A program made the translations under genes and the position numbers. A stretch of 64,000 bases of DNA from Corynebacterium fournieri. Lineage in GTDB: Bacteria > Actinomycetota > Actinomycetes > Mycobacteriales > Mycobacteriaceae. Of the stretch, positions 1 through 7,562 are shown one piece after another. Position 1 is the first letter of the stretch, and every line of letters begins with the position of its first letter. The notes beneath the pieces are model-generated. The model was not told the DNA's origin. It did no database searches and saw nothing but the letters and a program-made list of their open reading frames with translations. The stretch covers positions 930,001 to 994,000 of the forward strand of contig NZ_CP047210.1 of NCBI RefSeq assembly GCF_030408775.1, read 5' to 3'.

Positions 1-500
1 CCAGCGTGCCCGCTCGACAAGTTCGTCAAAGGTAAGCACCTCCGGTGACTTAAGGTTCGAGCGGAAACTTTCAAAGCTACGGAACTTCGCGTCAATTCGG
101 TTTCCTTGCGAGCTGCACAAGTCGCTCATGGAGCCGATCACCAGAAACGAGCGCGGCTCGACCAAGTAGGCACCGTCGCCGGTGTCGCCTCCCTCGCTGT
201 CCCTCTCGGCAATCCATCCGGTAAGGCTCTCCTTTGCGGCGCGAACCGTCGTCGAACCCCGAGGTGTCCCCGCTTGCAAACGGGAATCGAGTCGAGGCTG
301 CGGATGAGATAGATAAGTTTGTTTGAGCCTTCCCGGTTCAAGGCGATGAGGCCATCGGTTTTTGTCCCGTTCGGGTCATTGATTGGGGCCTGAAAACCGA
401 TCTCGCGAACTACGCCAGGCTCGTGCGCAACTCGAATCTCGAGCTGGCGACGCTGTTTTCGCAACTTTGCCGGAATCTCTGCCATCTCTGCTACTTCCAC
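1..500 (-). pseudogene. Shedu-like DUF4263 gene, frameshifted and cut by the window edge
   Basis: Reading leftwards from a GTG at 500 (or ATG at 485), one frame gives a basic N-terminus and a stretch ending LNREGSNKLIYLIRSLDS near 290. The continuation lies in another frame from about 290 to base 1: a helix-like AAKESLTGWIAERDS, then YLVEPRSFLVIGSMSDL, then FRSFESFRSNL and LTFDELVERAR at the edge. The 'PRSFLVIG ... FRSFE.FR.NL.SPE..TFDEL.ERA' pattern is what I know from DUF4263, the nuclease domain of the Shedu anti-phage protein SduA. The frame change lies around 285-300, so the gene is broken or carries a sequencing error. The 3' end is outside the window. It diverges from cmtR. The family call is from motif recognition and is moderately confident; the N-terminal part is not recognised. 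Confidence 0.5.
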
Positions 501-542
501 TGTCTCTTGAGCAGCACACGCAGCTCCACCACTACCCGGAAC

Positions 543-588
543 TTGATCAGTTCAGTACTTGCTGTATAGTTCAGTGCATGCTGACTAT
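543..588 (+). promoter_or_regulatory. cmtR-cadD promoter and probable CmtR operator
   Basis: TTGATC (543-548) and TATAGT (565-570) are separated by 16 bases and place the transcription start at about 577, directly at the cmtR ATG (578), so the mRNA is probably leaderless. An imperfect dyad, ATAGTTCAG (566-574) and CTGACTAT (581-588), overlaps the -10 box and the start codon. A direct repeat AGTTCAGT occurs at 549-556 and 568-575. ArsR/SmtB repressors bind such sites and block RNA polymerase; that this dyad is the CmtR site is inference. Confidence 0.6.
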
Positions 589-937
589 TGCTTCGCGCCT
601 CGACGTGATGAACCGCCTGGGTCGTGCACTGGCCGACCCCACTCGATCCCGGATCATCCTAACCCTGCTCGACCATCCCGCTTACCCGGCGGAACTGTCC
701 CGAGATCTGGACCTGACACGCTCGAACGTGTCCAACCACCTGGCATGCTTGCGCGATTGCGGGATTGTCGTCTCCGAGCCCGAGGGGCGTCGGACGCGAT
801 ACGAGATCGCCGATCCGCACCTGGCGCAGGCGCTGACTACATTGGTCGATGCCACCTTGGCAGTAGACGTAGATGCCCCGTGCATCGATCCCGCCTGCTC
901 GCTTCCCGGATGCTACGCAGCTGGGGAGGACGCATGA
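578..937 (+). CDS. cmtR: CmtR-type cadmium/lead-responsive ArsR repressor
   Basis: This 119-aa ArsR/SmtB winged-helix repressor closely resembles mycobacterial CmtR, which releases DNA on binding Cd(II) or Pb(II). The DNA-recognition helix contains LTRSNVSNHLACLR. Cysteines fall at positions 57, 61 and 102, the numbering of the metal ligands known for Mycobacterium tuberculosis CmtR, and two more lie at 107 and 112 in a short Cys-rich tail. The ATG at 578 was preferred to upstream in-frame codons because the promoter's -10 box ends 7 bases before it. The stop overlaps the ATG of cadD (ATGA), so the two are translationally coupled and the regulator probably controls the exporter. Confidence 0.9.
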   Translation: MLTIASRLDVMNRLGRALADPTRSRIILTLLDHPAYPAELSRDLDLTRSNVSNHLACLRDCGIVVSEPEGRRTRYEIADPHLAQALTTLVDATLAVDVDAPCIDPACSLPGCYAAGEDA

Positions 938-1537
938 TCCTCACCTCGGTCTTGCAGGCGATAGGCCTGTTCGCAGCTACCAACATCGACGACATCATCG
1001 TGCTCTCCCTCTTCTTCGCGCGAGGGGCAGGCCAGAGCGGCACCACCGCCCGTATTCTGGCCGGCCAGTACCTCGGATTTGCCGGCATCCTCGTCGCCGC
1101 GATCCTTGTGACCGCCGGCGCCGGAGCATTTCTGCCCCCGGCAGCCATCCCATACTTTGGTCTCATCCCGCTGGGCATCGGCCTCTGGGCCGCATGGCAG
1201 GCCTGGCGCGGAGACGATGACGACGATGACGACGAGGCCAAGATATCCGGCAAGAAGGTCGGCGTAGGGACAGTCGCAGGCGTCACTTTTGCCAATGGCG
1301 GCGACAACATCGGTGTCTACACCCCTGTATTCCTTAGCGTGGAACCTCTCGCAGTGGTCGCCTACTGCGTTATCTTCCTCGCGCTCGTTGCGGTCCTGGT
1401 GGCCCTGGCAAAGTTCGTCGCCACCCGCCCCCCCAATCGCGGAAGTGCTCGAACGCTGGGAGGACATCCTCTTTCCCATCGTTCTCATCGGCCTCGGCAT
1501 CGTGATCCTCGTCAGCGGCGGAGCCTTCGGGCTCTGA
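934..1537 (+). pseudogene. cadD: CadD-type cadmium resistance transporter, frameshifted
   Basis: Membrane protein of the CadD family (LysE superfamily), expected to export Cd2+. The N-terminus contains FAATNIDDIIVLSLFF, typical of CadD, then hydrophobic helices, a cytoplasmic loop with a run of seven Asp encoded by GAY codons, and a second NGGDNIGVYTPVF motif. A run of seven C at 1428-1434 shifts the frame: the original frame runs into Arg/His-rich nonsense to 1542, whereas the +1 frame continues with PIAEVLERWEDILFPIVLIG and a last hydrophobic helix ending at 1537. Removing one C gives about 200 aa, the usual family length. It is either a recent inactivation, phase variation, or a homopolymer sequencing error. 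Confidence 0.8.
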
Positions 1538-1738
1538 CGTAGCGGCAGTGTTCCAAACGGCCCCGACCGGGCGCACCCCTCTCGGTTCAGACCCCAACAA
1601 CTACCCGCAGCCAGTCCTGCGTGATCGCAGCAACAAGACCGCCATGGAGCGCTGCAAAAACCGCGCCACCAGTTGAACGAAGCCACAGCCTTTGAGTGCA
1701 AGCGCCTCTACCGTTCATCTACTACAGCTGCGACGAAG

Positions 1739-1778
1739 AAAAATGACCCCTCCGAACGAGCGGAGTGGGTCATTTTTT
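1739..1778. terminator. Rho-independent terminator downstream of cadD
   Basis: A hairpin with stem ATGACCC + CTCCG (1743-1754) against CGGAG + GGGTCAT (1761-1773), a one-base bulge and a six-base loop, is flanked by A-rich DNA on the left and six T on the right. It can therefore act in both directions. It is the first plausible terminator after cmtR-cadD. Confidence 0.8.
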
Positions 1779-2306
1779 CGTTCGCGGCCGTTTTCCTTCG
1801 GCCAGCAGGAGGTTTCGTGAAAAGATTGGAACAGTTTCGTGAAAACCCCTGCACAAGTGGTGTCCCCGACAGTGTCTGGTTCGGTGACATCGTTCCGCAT
1901 GTCTCATGAGATCGTTCCGGTTTGTCCTGCGGGGATGTCTCACCACATCGTTCCGGTGGGCAAGCAATGCGCCGGAAGTGCCCCACGACGGCAAAAAGCC
2001 ATGTCGTGAGACATCGTTCCGCTCCTCGTACGCACCGGCTCTGAGCGGCGACGGAACGCTCGTCGATAAGCAAAGGCTCCTGCCTGTGCTTCCCTGAAGC
2101 CACAATGCAGCTCCACAACGGGCTCATGCCGCATCAACCCACCTTGGAGGTAATCCCAAAGCGTCTGGGGCACACGACGGTCCGCCAAATCCAGCAGGAA
2201 TCAAGCACCCACAAACCCTCAAAACACCACCAGACACCCCACCCCGGGGCACGCCAGAAACAAAAAATCTCGAGACACCGTAGGAACGATGTCTCGAGAC
2301 TTCACA
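1779..2306. repeat. Gene-free stretch with dispersed short repeats
   Basis: No convincing coding sequence is visible here; the open frames are short and do not resemble proteins. The stretch instead holds several copies of a motif built from ATGTC, a short spacer, GAGACATCGTTCCG, or parts of it: around 1886-1919, 1935-1955, 2001-2021 and, inverted, 2267-2300. A copy of the tRNA-Arg 3' end lies at 1858-1872. It may be the decayed remains of an insertion sequence or an integration scar; no transposase remnant could be recognised. Confidence 0.5.
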
Positions 2307-2383
2307 TGGTGTCCCCGACAGGATTCGAACCTGCGACCTTCGGTACCGGAAACCGATGCTCTAATCCACTGAGCTACGAAGAC
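2307..2383 (-). tRNA. tRNA-Arg (anticodon CCG)
   Basis: Read on the minus strand, a 77-base cloverleaf begins GTCTTCG and ends CGGGGAC-A-CCA. The acceptor arms pair with two G-U pairs and CCA is encoded. The anticodon stem TCGGT/ACCGA encloses the loop TTCCGGT, giving anticodon CCG. The T arm contains GTTCGAATC. The 3' end faces the accessory patch at the left, the usual arrangement for integration at a tRNA gene. Confidence 0.95.
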
Positions 2384-2568
2384 AATGCCGTTAAGGCTAG
2401 CACTCGGCTGCCCGCGCGATGAAATTGGTTGGGTCGGGAGAGTGGGTGAGGAAAAACCGAACGAACCCTAGGGCGACTCCCAGCCTCACCCCATGGATTC
2501 TCAACACCGGTGCTCCATAATCATTGGTGCGCGCCGCGGGAACGGCGTGACACGGGAAACAATGACAG

Positions 2569-2604
2569 CGAAACGGCCGGCCCCGAAAGGGACCGGCCGT
2601 TTCG
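2569..2604 (-). terminator. Terminator-like hairpin after lutC
   Basis: A 12-bp perfect inverted repeat, CGAAACGGCCGG (2569-2580) and CCGGCCGTTTCG (2593-2604), lies 17 bases beyond the lutC stop. The minus-strand 3' flank is not a strong T run, so it may be a weak terminator or a 3'-end stabiliser. Confidence 0.6.
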
Positions 2605-2621
2605 TTATGCCAGGAAAGCGG

Positions 2622-3296
2622 CTACTTCACAACCATCACGATGAGGTCGCGCGGGCCGTGCACGCCCTCGACGCGCACGAGCTCGATGTCGGAGGTCGCG
2701 GACGGACCGGAGATCATGGTCGCCGGGCGCTCCGGGTCGATACGGGAGATCATCTCCGGCACGCCGAAGACCACGGTGTCCGGGCGCACGATGCAGATGT
2801 GGCGGTCCGGAACCAGGGACAGGGCGCGACGGCCGCACACGTCGCCGGACTCGAGCACGATGGTGCCGGTCTGCGCGGAGGAGACGTGGGAGTCGGTGAT
2901 CACGGCATCGACGTCGGAAAGCTCGCGCGGATCGGTGTCGTTGGAATCCGGGCGCGCGGTGCCAGCGAAGCCGTCGAAAAGCGAGGCATCGAGGCCGGGG
3001 GCGTAGACGATCTCGTTGCACTTGCGGTCTGCAAGCACCTTGAGGATGTCGTCCTTCAGCGTCGCCTCCGTGGTCTCCACAACGTCGGCCTTGTAGTCCA
3101 CCAGGCGGTCGATGAGGATCTCGCGCAGCTCGTCGCCCTTGATGTCGGAGGAGGTGTTGTAGTTGCGCACCACCTCGACGTGCTCGGGGACGTTGGAGAG
3201 CTTGTGCGCGTCGCGGATGCGCTTGAGAATCTCGCGCTTAGCGTCCTCGTTGCGGGTGTCGCGGGAAGCGGAGTTACCAGTAACTCGAGTGGTCAT
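2622..3296 (-). CDS. lutC: Lactate utilization protein C (LUD domain)
   Basis: This 224-aa LUD-domain protein (DUF162) is the third component of the LutABC L-lactate oxidation complex, which oxidises lactate to pyruvate in the cytoplasm. The conserved LUD core includes [20 protein letters not shown] and [15 protein letters not shown]. The N-terminal 60 residues are charged and probably helical. It directly follows lutB: the lutB stop at 3297 abuts the lutC ATG. The three genes form a minus-strand operon with lldP upstream. LutC is the least characterised subunit; its exact chemical role is not established. Confidence 0.9.
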   Translation of the reverse strand: MTTRVTGNSASRDTRNEDAKREILKRIRDAHKLSNVPEHVEVVRNYNTSSDIKGDELREILIDRLVDYKADVVETTEATLKDDILKVLADRKCNEIVYAPGLDASLFDGFAGTARPDSNDTDPRELSDVDAVITDSHVSSAQTGTIVLESGDVCGRRALSLVPDRHICIVRPDTVVFGVPEMISRIDPERPATMISGPSATSDIELVRVEGVHGPRDLIVMVVK

Positions 3297-4850
3297 TTAC
3301 TTCTTCTCCTCTTCGAAACGCTTGCCGGTGACCTCCTGATCACGCGGGACGCCTTGCTCGCGGGCCTCTGCCAGCAGGCGCTCGGCCTCCTCGGAGCCCC
3401 ACCACTGGCGGAAGGACTTCTTCGGCGGCACCGCAACGTCGCGGTACTCGGTCCAGCCGGAGATCGGCGGCGGCATGGTCTCGATCTTGCCGTTGAAGCC
3501 GCCGAGCACGCGGCCCATGGCCACCATGCGCACCAGCTTGTCCCACACCGGGCCGCGGCCCCAGACCTGGGCCAGGGAAGCGAACGCGGCGCGCTCCACG
3601 TGGTTCGGCTCGTTCTTCGCCTTCTGGTAGCGCAGCTCCAGCAGGATGTCCGTGATCGGGATCTTCACCGGGCAGACCTCGTTGCAGCGGCCACACAGGG
3701 AAGACGCGTACGGCAGGGAGCCGTTCGGGTCGTCCGAGGAGTCGATGCCGGTCAGCTGCGGCGTCAAGATGGCGCCGATCGGACCCGGGTAGGTGGAGCC
3801 GTAGGAGTGGCCACCAGCACGCTCGTAGACCGGGCAGACGTTCAGGCAGGCGGAGCAGCGGATGCACTTGAGCGCCTCGCGGCCGATCTCGTTGGACATG
3901 GCTGCGGTGCGGCCGTTGTCCAGCAGGACGATGTGGAAGTTCTGCGGGCCGTCGCCCTCGGTCACGCCGGACCACAGGGAGGTGTACGGGTTCATGCGCT
4001 CACCGGTGGAGGAGCGCGGCAGCAGCTGCAGGAACACGCCGAGGTCCTCGAAGTTCGGCAGCAGCTTCTCAATGCCCATGACGGTGATCAGGGTCTCCGG
4101 CAGGGTCAGGCACATACGGCCGTTGCCCTCGGACTCCACAATGGAGACGGTGCCGGTATCTGCGCAACCGAAGTTGGCGCCGGAGATGGCCACCTTGGCC
4201 TCCATGAACTGCTGGCGCAGGTACTTGCGGGCAGCCTCAGCCAGCTCCGCCGGGTCCTGGGTCAAAGTCTCGTCCGTGTTCGGCATCTTCGCGGCGAAGA
4301 TGTCGCGGATCTCTGCGCGGTTGCGGTGGATCGCCGGGACCAGGATGTGGGAGGGGAAGTCCTCGCCGAGCTGCACGATGAGCTCTGCCAGGTCGGTCTC
4401 CTGCGCGAAGATGCCGGCCTTGTCCAGCTCCTCATTCAGCGCGATTTCCTGGGTGGCCATGGACTTGATCTTGACAACCTTGTCCTCGCCGGTGGCCTTG
4501 ACCAGGTCCTGGATGATCTCGTTGGCTTCCTTGGAGTCGCGCGCCCAGTGGACGTGGCCGCCGCGCTTGGTCACGTTCCCCTCGAACTGCTCCAGCAGCT
4601 CCGGCATGCGGGCGGCGACGTCGCGCTTGATGGTGGAGCCAGCCTCGCGCAGGTCCTGCCAGTCCGGCACCTCGTCGACCACAGCCTGGCGCTTCACGCG
4701 GATGGTGGTGGTGGCGTACTGGTAGTTGCGGCGCTTGGTTACGTCGTTGAGCTCGTGGTGCGCAGCCTTCTGGAACTTTTCCTTGCCGCGCAGGTGGGAC
4801 GGGCCGTTCGCGTACGGCGGCATGGTGGGTTGACCGAGTGCGACCTTCAC
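3297..4850 (-). CDS. lutB: Lactate utilization iron-sulfur protein B
   Basis: A 517-aa subunit of the LutABC lactate-oxidising complex. An N-terminal LUD-like domain (about residues 80-310) is followed by a ferredoxin-type domain with two clusters of cysteines: C329, C332, C335, C339 (CIRCSACLNVCP) and C386, C389, C393 (CGRCNEVCP). These would bind two 4Fe-4S clusters that pass electrons from lactate oxidation. Its ATG overlaps the lutA stop by 4 bases, so translation is coupled. Length matches the family. Confidence 0.93.
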   Translation of the reverse strand: MKVALGQPTMPPYANGPSHLRGKEKFQKAAHHELNDVTKRRNYQYATTTIRVKRQAVVDEVPDWQDLREAGSTIKRDVAARMPELLEQFEGNVTKRGGHVHWARDSKEANEIIQDLVKATGEDKVVKIKSMATQEIALNEELDKAGIFAQETDLAELIVQLGEDFPSHILVPAIHRNRAEIRDIFAAKMPNTDETLTQDPAELAEAARKYLRQQFMEAKVAISGANFGCADTGTVSIVESEGNGRMCLTLPETLITVMGIEKLLPNFEDLGVFLQLLPRSSTGERMNPYTSLWSGVTEGDGPQNFHIVLLDNGRTAAMSNEIGREALKCIRCSACLNVCPVYERAGGHSYGSTYPGPIGAILTPQLTGIDSSDDPNGSLPYASSLCGRCNEVCPVKIPITDILLELRYQKAKNEPNHVERAAFASLAQVWGRGPVWDKLVRMVAMGRVLGGFNGKIETMPPPISGWTEYRDVAVPPKKSFRQWWGSEEAERLLAEAREQGVPRDQEVTGKRFEEEKK

Positions 4851-5632
4851 AGCATCTTCTCCTTCTTGTATGCCGCGGACGTCGGGGTCAGCGGGTGCTC
4901 CTTGGTGGAGGCGAGGATCTCCGCCATGTGCACCGCGCGGATGCCCTGGTGCTGGCGGGAGAGCGCGCCACCGATGTTCATCAGGCAGGAGGAGTCACCG
5001 GCGGTGACGTACTCGGCCTGGGTGTCCTTGATGTGGCGGACCTTGTCGGAGACCATGGCGGAGGAAACCTCCGGCATCTTCACGGAGAAGGTGCCGCCGA
5101 AACCGCAGCACTCTTCCGAGTTGGGCAGGTCCACAAGCTCCAGGCCCTCGACGTGGCGCAGCAACTCGGTCGGGCGGTCGCCCACCTTGAGGAAGCGCAG
5201 GGAGTGGCAGGAGGAGTGGTAGGTCACACGGTGCGGGAAGAAAGCGCCCACGTCGTAGGTGCCAGCGACGTCCACGATGAACTCGGAGAGGTCGTAGGTC
5301 TTCTTCGATGCGGTCTTCGCGCCGTCGACCAGGGCCTTGGAGCCGAAGCGCTCGGCGAGCTCGACGTGCTGCTCGCGCACGGCGCCGGCGCAGGAACCGG
5401 AGGGGGCGACCACGTAGTCGATGGAAGGATCCGAGAATGCGTCGACGTAGGTTTCGATGATCGGGATGGCCTGCTCTTTATAACCAGTGTTCACGTGCAT
5501 CTGGCCGCAACAGGTCTGTTGGTCGGGGAAGACAACGTCGTAGCCCAAGCGGGAAAGCACAAGGGCAGATGCCTTGTGCGCGTCGGGGAAGAGGGCGTCG
5601 CCGATACAAGTAGAAAACAGCGCTACTCGCAT
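4847..5632 (-). CDS. lutA: Lactate utilization Fe-S oxidoreductase A
   Basis: A 261-aa protein of the CCG (cysteine-rich) family related to the GlcF/HdrD subunits. It has two CCG motifs: QTCCGQ around C41-C42 and EECCGFGG around C175-C176, plus CAGAV and SSCHSL, which bind an unusual Fe-S cluster. It is the first gene of the lutABC operon. The ATG at 5632 was chosen because a good Shine-Dalgarno TAGGAG precedes it by 7 bases; an in-frame TTG at 5650 lies upstream of that site and is unlikely. Confidence 0.93.
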   Translation of the reverse strand: MRVALFSTCIGDALFPDAHKASALVLSRLGYDVVFPDQQTCCGQMHVNTGYKEQAIPIIETYVDAFSDPSIDYVVAPSGSCAGAVREQHVELAERFGSKALVDGAKTASKKTYDLSEFIVDVAGTYDVGAFFPHRVTYHSSCHSLRFLKVGDRPTELLRHVEGLELVDLPNSEECCGFGGTFSVKMPEVSSAMVSDKVRHIKDTQAEYVTAGDSSCLMNIGGALSRQHQGIRAVHMAEILASTKEHPLTPTSAAYKKEKML

Positions 5633-5674
5633 GTTCGGACTCCTAAACAATATGTGATCACAGGGAAAGTGAAA
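5633..5674 (-). promoter_or_regulatory. lutABC promoter with a TGTGATCACA palindrome
   Basis: On the minus strand the motif CATATTGTTT supplies a plausible -10 box (TATTGT), and the same ten bases occur upstream of lldP. A perfect palindrome TGTGATCACA (5653-5662) sits just upstream of it and could bind a CRP-type (GlxR) or GntR-type (LldR) regulator. Only the palindrome is seen; the regulator is a guess. Confidence 0.45.
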
Positions 5675-5707
5675 AGCCCTCGAAGGCTGTGATTGACCTC
5701 GAGGGCT
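5675..5707 (-). terminator. Terminator between lldP and lutA
   Basis: AGCCCTCGA (5675-5683) pairs perfectly with TCGAGGGCT (5699-5707), and on the minus strand the stem is followed by TTTT. It lies 18 bases after the lldP stop and should separate lldP transcription from lutABC, which then has its own promoter. Confidence 0.75.
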
Positions 5708-5725
5708 CCGATATTCGGTTTTCAG

Positions 5726-7396
5726 TTACGAAACGACCGGCGCAAGGGCGCTCAGGACGTTCGACTGAAGGAAGACTATCACGCACACTGCAATCAGGAA
5801 GCCGAAGCTCCAACCGACGACCTTCTTGAAGATGTCGGACTCCTTGCCCTCCATGTTCACTGCGGTCGCGGCGATGGCGAGCGACTGCGGGGAGATCATC
5901 TTGCCCACAACACCGCCGGTGGTGTTCGCGGCGAGCATGAGGTCCGGGTTCAGACCCAGGTTGTTCGCGGCGGTGACCTGCAGGTTGGCGAACAGGGCGT
6001 TGGCGGAGGTGTCGGAGCCGGTGACCGCAACGCCGACCCAGCCGAGCACCGGGGAGAAGAAGGCGAACGCCGGGCCGAGGTTGGCGAAGAACTCACCGAT
6101 GGTCACGGTCTGGCCGGAGTAGTTCATCACATACGCCAGGGCCAGCACCAGCACGATGGTCAGCGCGGACCAGCGCATCTTCCACACCGTGTCCGTGAAC
6201 TCCTTGCCCACCTGGCCCCAGGTGAGGCTGTAGCGGCCGTTCTCGTTGAACACCATGTAGGCGACGGACACGATCAGAGCGGAAAGGACCAGCAGGGTGC
6301 CCGGGTTGTTGATCCAGGCGAAGCTGTAGTCGCTGGTGACAGGATCCCCGGCGGCGTCGAGAAGCTTGCCGTCCAGGCCCGGCCATGCGAAGGAGATCTT
6401 GAACTTGTTCAGCCACTCCGGGATGGTGCTGCCGAGGTTGGCCAGACCGAAGATGACCACCACAACCGCGTACGGCATGAGCGCCATCCACACACGGTGG
6501 CCGGGCAGCTCCGCATCCTCGGTGCGCTCCGGCAGCTCAAGGCGCTGGCGCATCTCTTCGATGCCCTTCGGCTGCCAGAAACGCAGCAGCAAAAACGCCG
6601 CGCCCAGCGCGACGATGCAGGCGACGACGTCGGTGAGCTGGTAGGCGAAGTAGTGGGAGGTCCACCACTTGGCCACCGCGAAGGTCAGGCCGATGGTGAA
6701 CGCCGCCGGGGCGGTCTCGCGCACGCCGCGCTTGCCGTCGATGATCATGGCGATGATGAACGGCACGAAGAACGCCAGAAGCGGGGTCTGGTTACCAATG
6801 ATTGCGGCGATGTTCTCGGTCTGCTCGACCGTGCGGCCGCCGACCTCGCCGGCGGTGGTGATCGGGATGCCCACAGCGCCGAAGGCCACAGGTGCGGTGT
6901 TGGCGAGCAGGACCACAGTTGCTGCCTTCAGCGGCGGGATGCCCAGCGCCAGGATCATGGTGGCGGTGATGGCCACCGGTGCGCCGAAGCCGGCGAGCGC
7001 CTCGAGCAGGCCACCGAAGCAGAATGCGATGAGCATCGCCTGAATGCGCACGTCGCCGTTGCCCATCTTGTCAAAGACCAGACGCAGGTCCTCGAAGCGG
7101 CCGGAGGCGACGGTGATCTGGTAGAACCAGATGGCCGTCAGGATGACAAAGACGATGGGGAACAGGCCGAACAGGCCGCCGCGGAGTGCGGAGGAGATGG
7201 CCATGGCGGTGGGCATGTGGAAGCCGAGGATGGCTACGAGCAGTGCCACAACCAGCGCGACCGCGCCGGAGGTGTGCGCGCGGGCCTTGAAGCCGAGCAG
7301 CATGATGAAGAAGGTGAGCAGCGGCAGGGTAGATACCAGTGCCGAGAGACCCACGCTGCCGCCGATTGCGTCGGTGAAGACTTGGAATTGGTCCAT
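5726..7396 (-). CDS. lldP: L-lactate permease
   Basis: A 556-aa multi-spanning membrane permease of the LctP family, importing L-lactate (and probably glycolate) with protons. It is almost entirely hydrophobic, with about 13 segments and conserved patches such as LEALAGFGAPVAITATM and TGGVVGKMISPQS. It faces the same way as lutABC and lies directly upstream, supplying their substrate. The ATG at 7396 (MDQFQVF) is chosen; the 22-residue upstream extension is Pro/Ser/Cys-rich and lacks a ribosome site. Confidence 0.95.
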   Translation of the reverse strand: MDQFQVFTDAIGGSVGLSALVSTLPLLTFFIMLLGFKARAHTSGAVALVVALLVAILGFHMPTAMAISSALRGGLFGLFPIVFVILTAIWFYQITVASGRFEDLRLVFDKMGNGDVRIQAMLIAFCFGGLLEALAGFGAPVAITATMILALGIPPLKAATVVLLANTAPVAFGAVGIPITTAGEVGGRTVEQTENIAAIIGNQTPLLAFFVPFIIAMIIDGKRGVRETAPAAFTIGLTFAVAKWWTSHYFAYQLTDVVACIVALGAAFLLLRFWQPKGIEEMRQRLELPERTEDAELPGHRVWMALMPYAVVVVIFGLANLGSTIPEWLNKFKISFAWPGLDGKLLDAAGDPVTSDYSFAWINNPGTLLVLSALIVSVAYMVFNENGRYSLTWGQVGKEFTDTVWKMRWSALTIVLVLALAYVMNYSGQTVTIGEFFANLGPAFAFFSPVLGWVGVAVTGSDTSANALFANLQVTAANNLGLNPDLMLAANTTGGVVGKMISPQSLAIAATAVNMEGKESDIFKKVVGWSFGFLIAVCVIVFLQSNVLSALAPVVS

Positions 7397-7437
7397 GGGA
7401 AGGCTCTTTCGAGTCAGGGATGGGCAATGACAGGGAA

Positions 7438-7465
7438 ACAATATGCCACTTGGGGCCCGCAAGTG
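7438..7465 (-). promoter_or_regulatory. lldP promoter region with dyad
   Basis: The minus strand carries CATATTGTTT (TATTGT as -10), identical to the motif before lutA. Next to it lies an inverted repeat, CACTTG (7447-7452) and CAAGTG (7460-7465) around a GC core, at the position where a repressor would act. Regulator not identified. Confidence 0.4.
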
Positions 7466-7548
7466 ACTAATAATGGGGTGGCGCTTTGGTGTGACCTATT
7501 GCACCGCGCTGGCGGTGGGCACGCTGCGTGCGGTGTCGGAGGGTGCTT

Positions 7549-7554
7549 TAGACT
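7549..7554 (+). promoter_or_regulatory. argS -10 box, leaderless start
   Basis: TAGACT ends 8 bases before the argS ATG at 7563, so transcription should start at or next to the start codon. No Shine-Dalgarno sequence is present. Confidence 0.6.
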
Positions 7555-7562
7555 TGTGCCCC

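Noticed and set aside
1779-2306. Insertion sequence
   Set aside because: Repeats are present but no transposase fragment or clear terminal inverted repeats could be defined.
2493-5222. A 909-codon plus-strand open frame
   Set aside because: Exact antisense shadow of lutC-lutB; composition is Gly/Val/Leu/Arg/His-rich with no known motif, typical of high-GC shadow frames.
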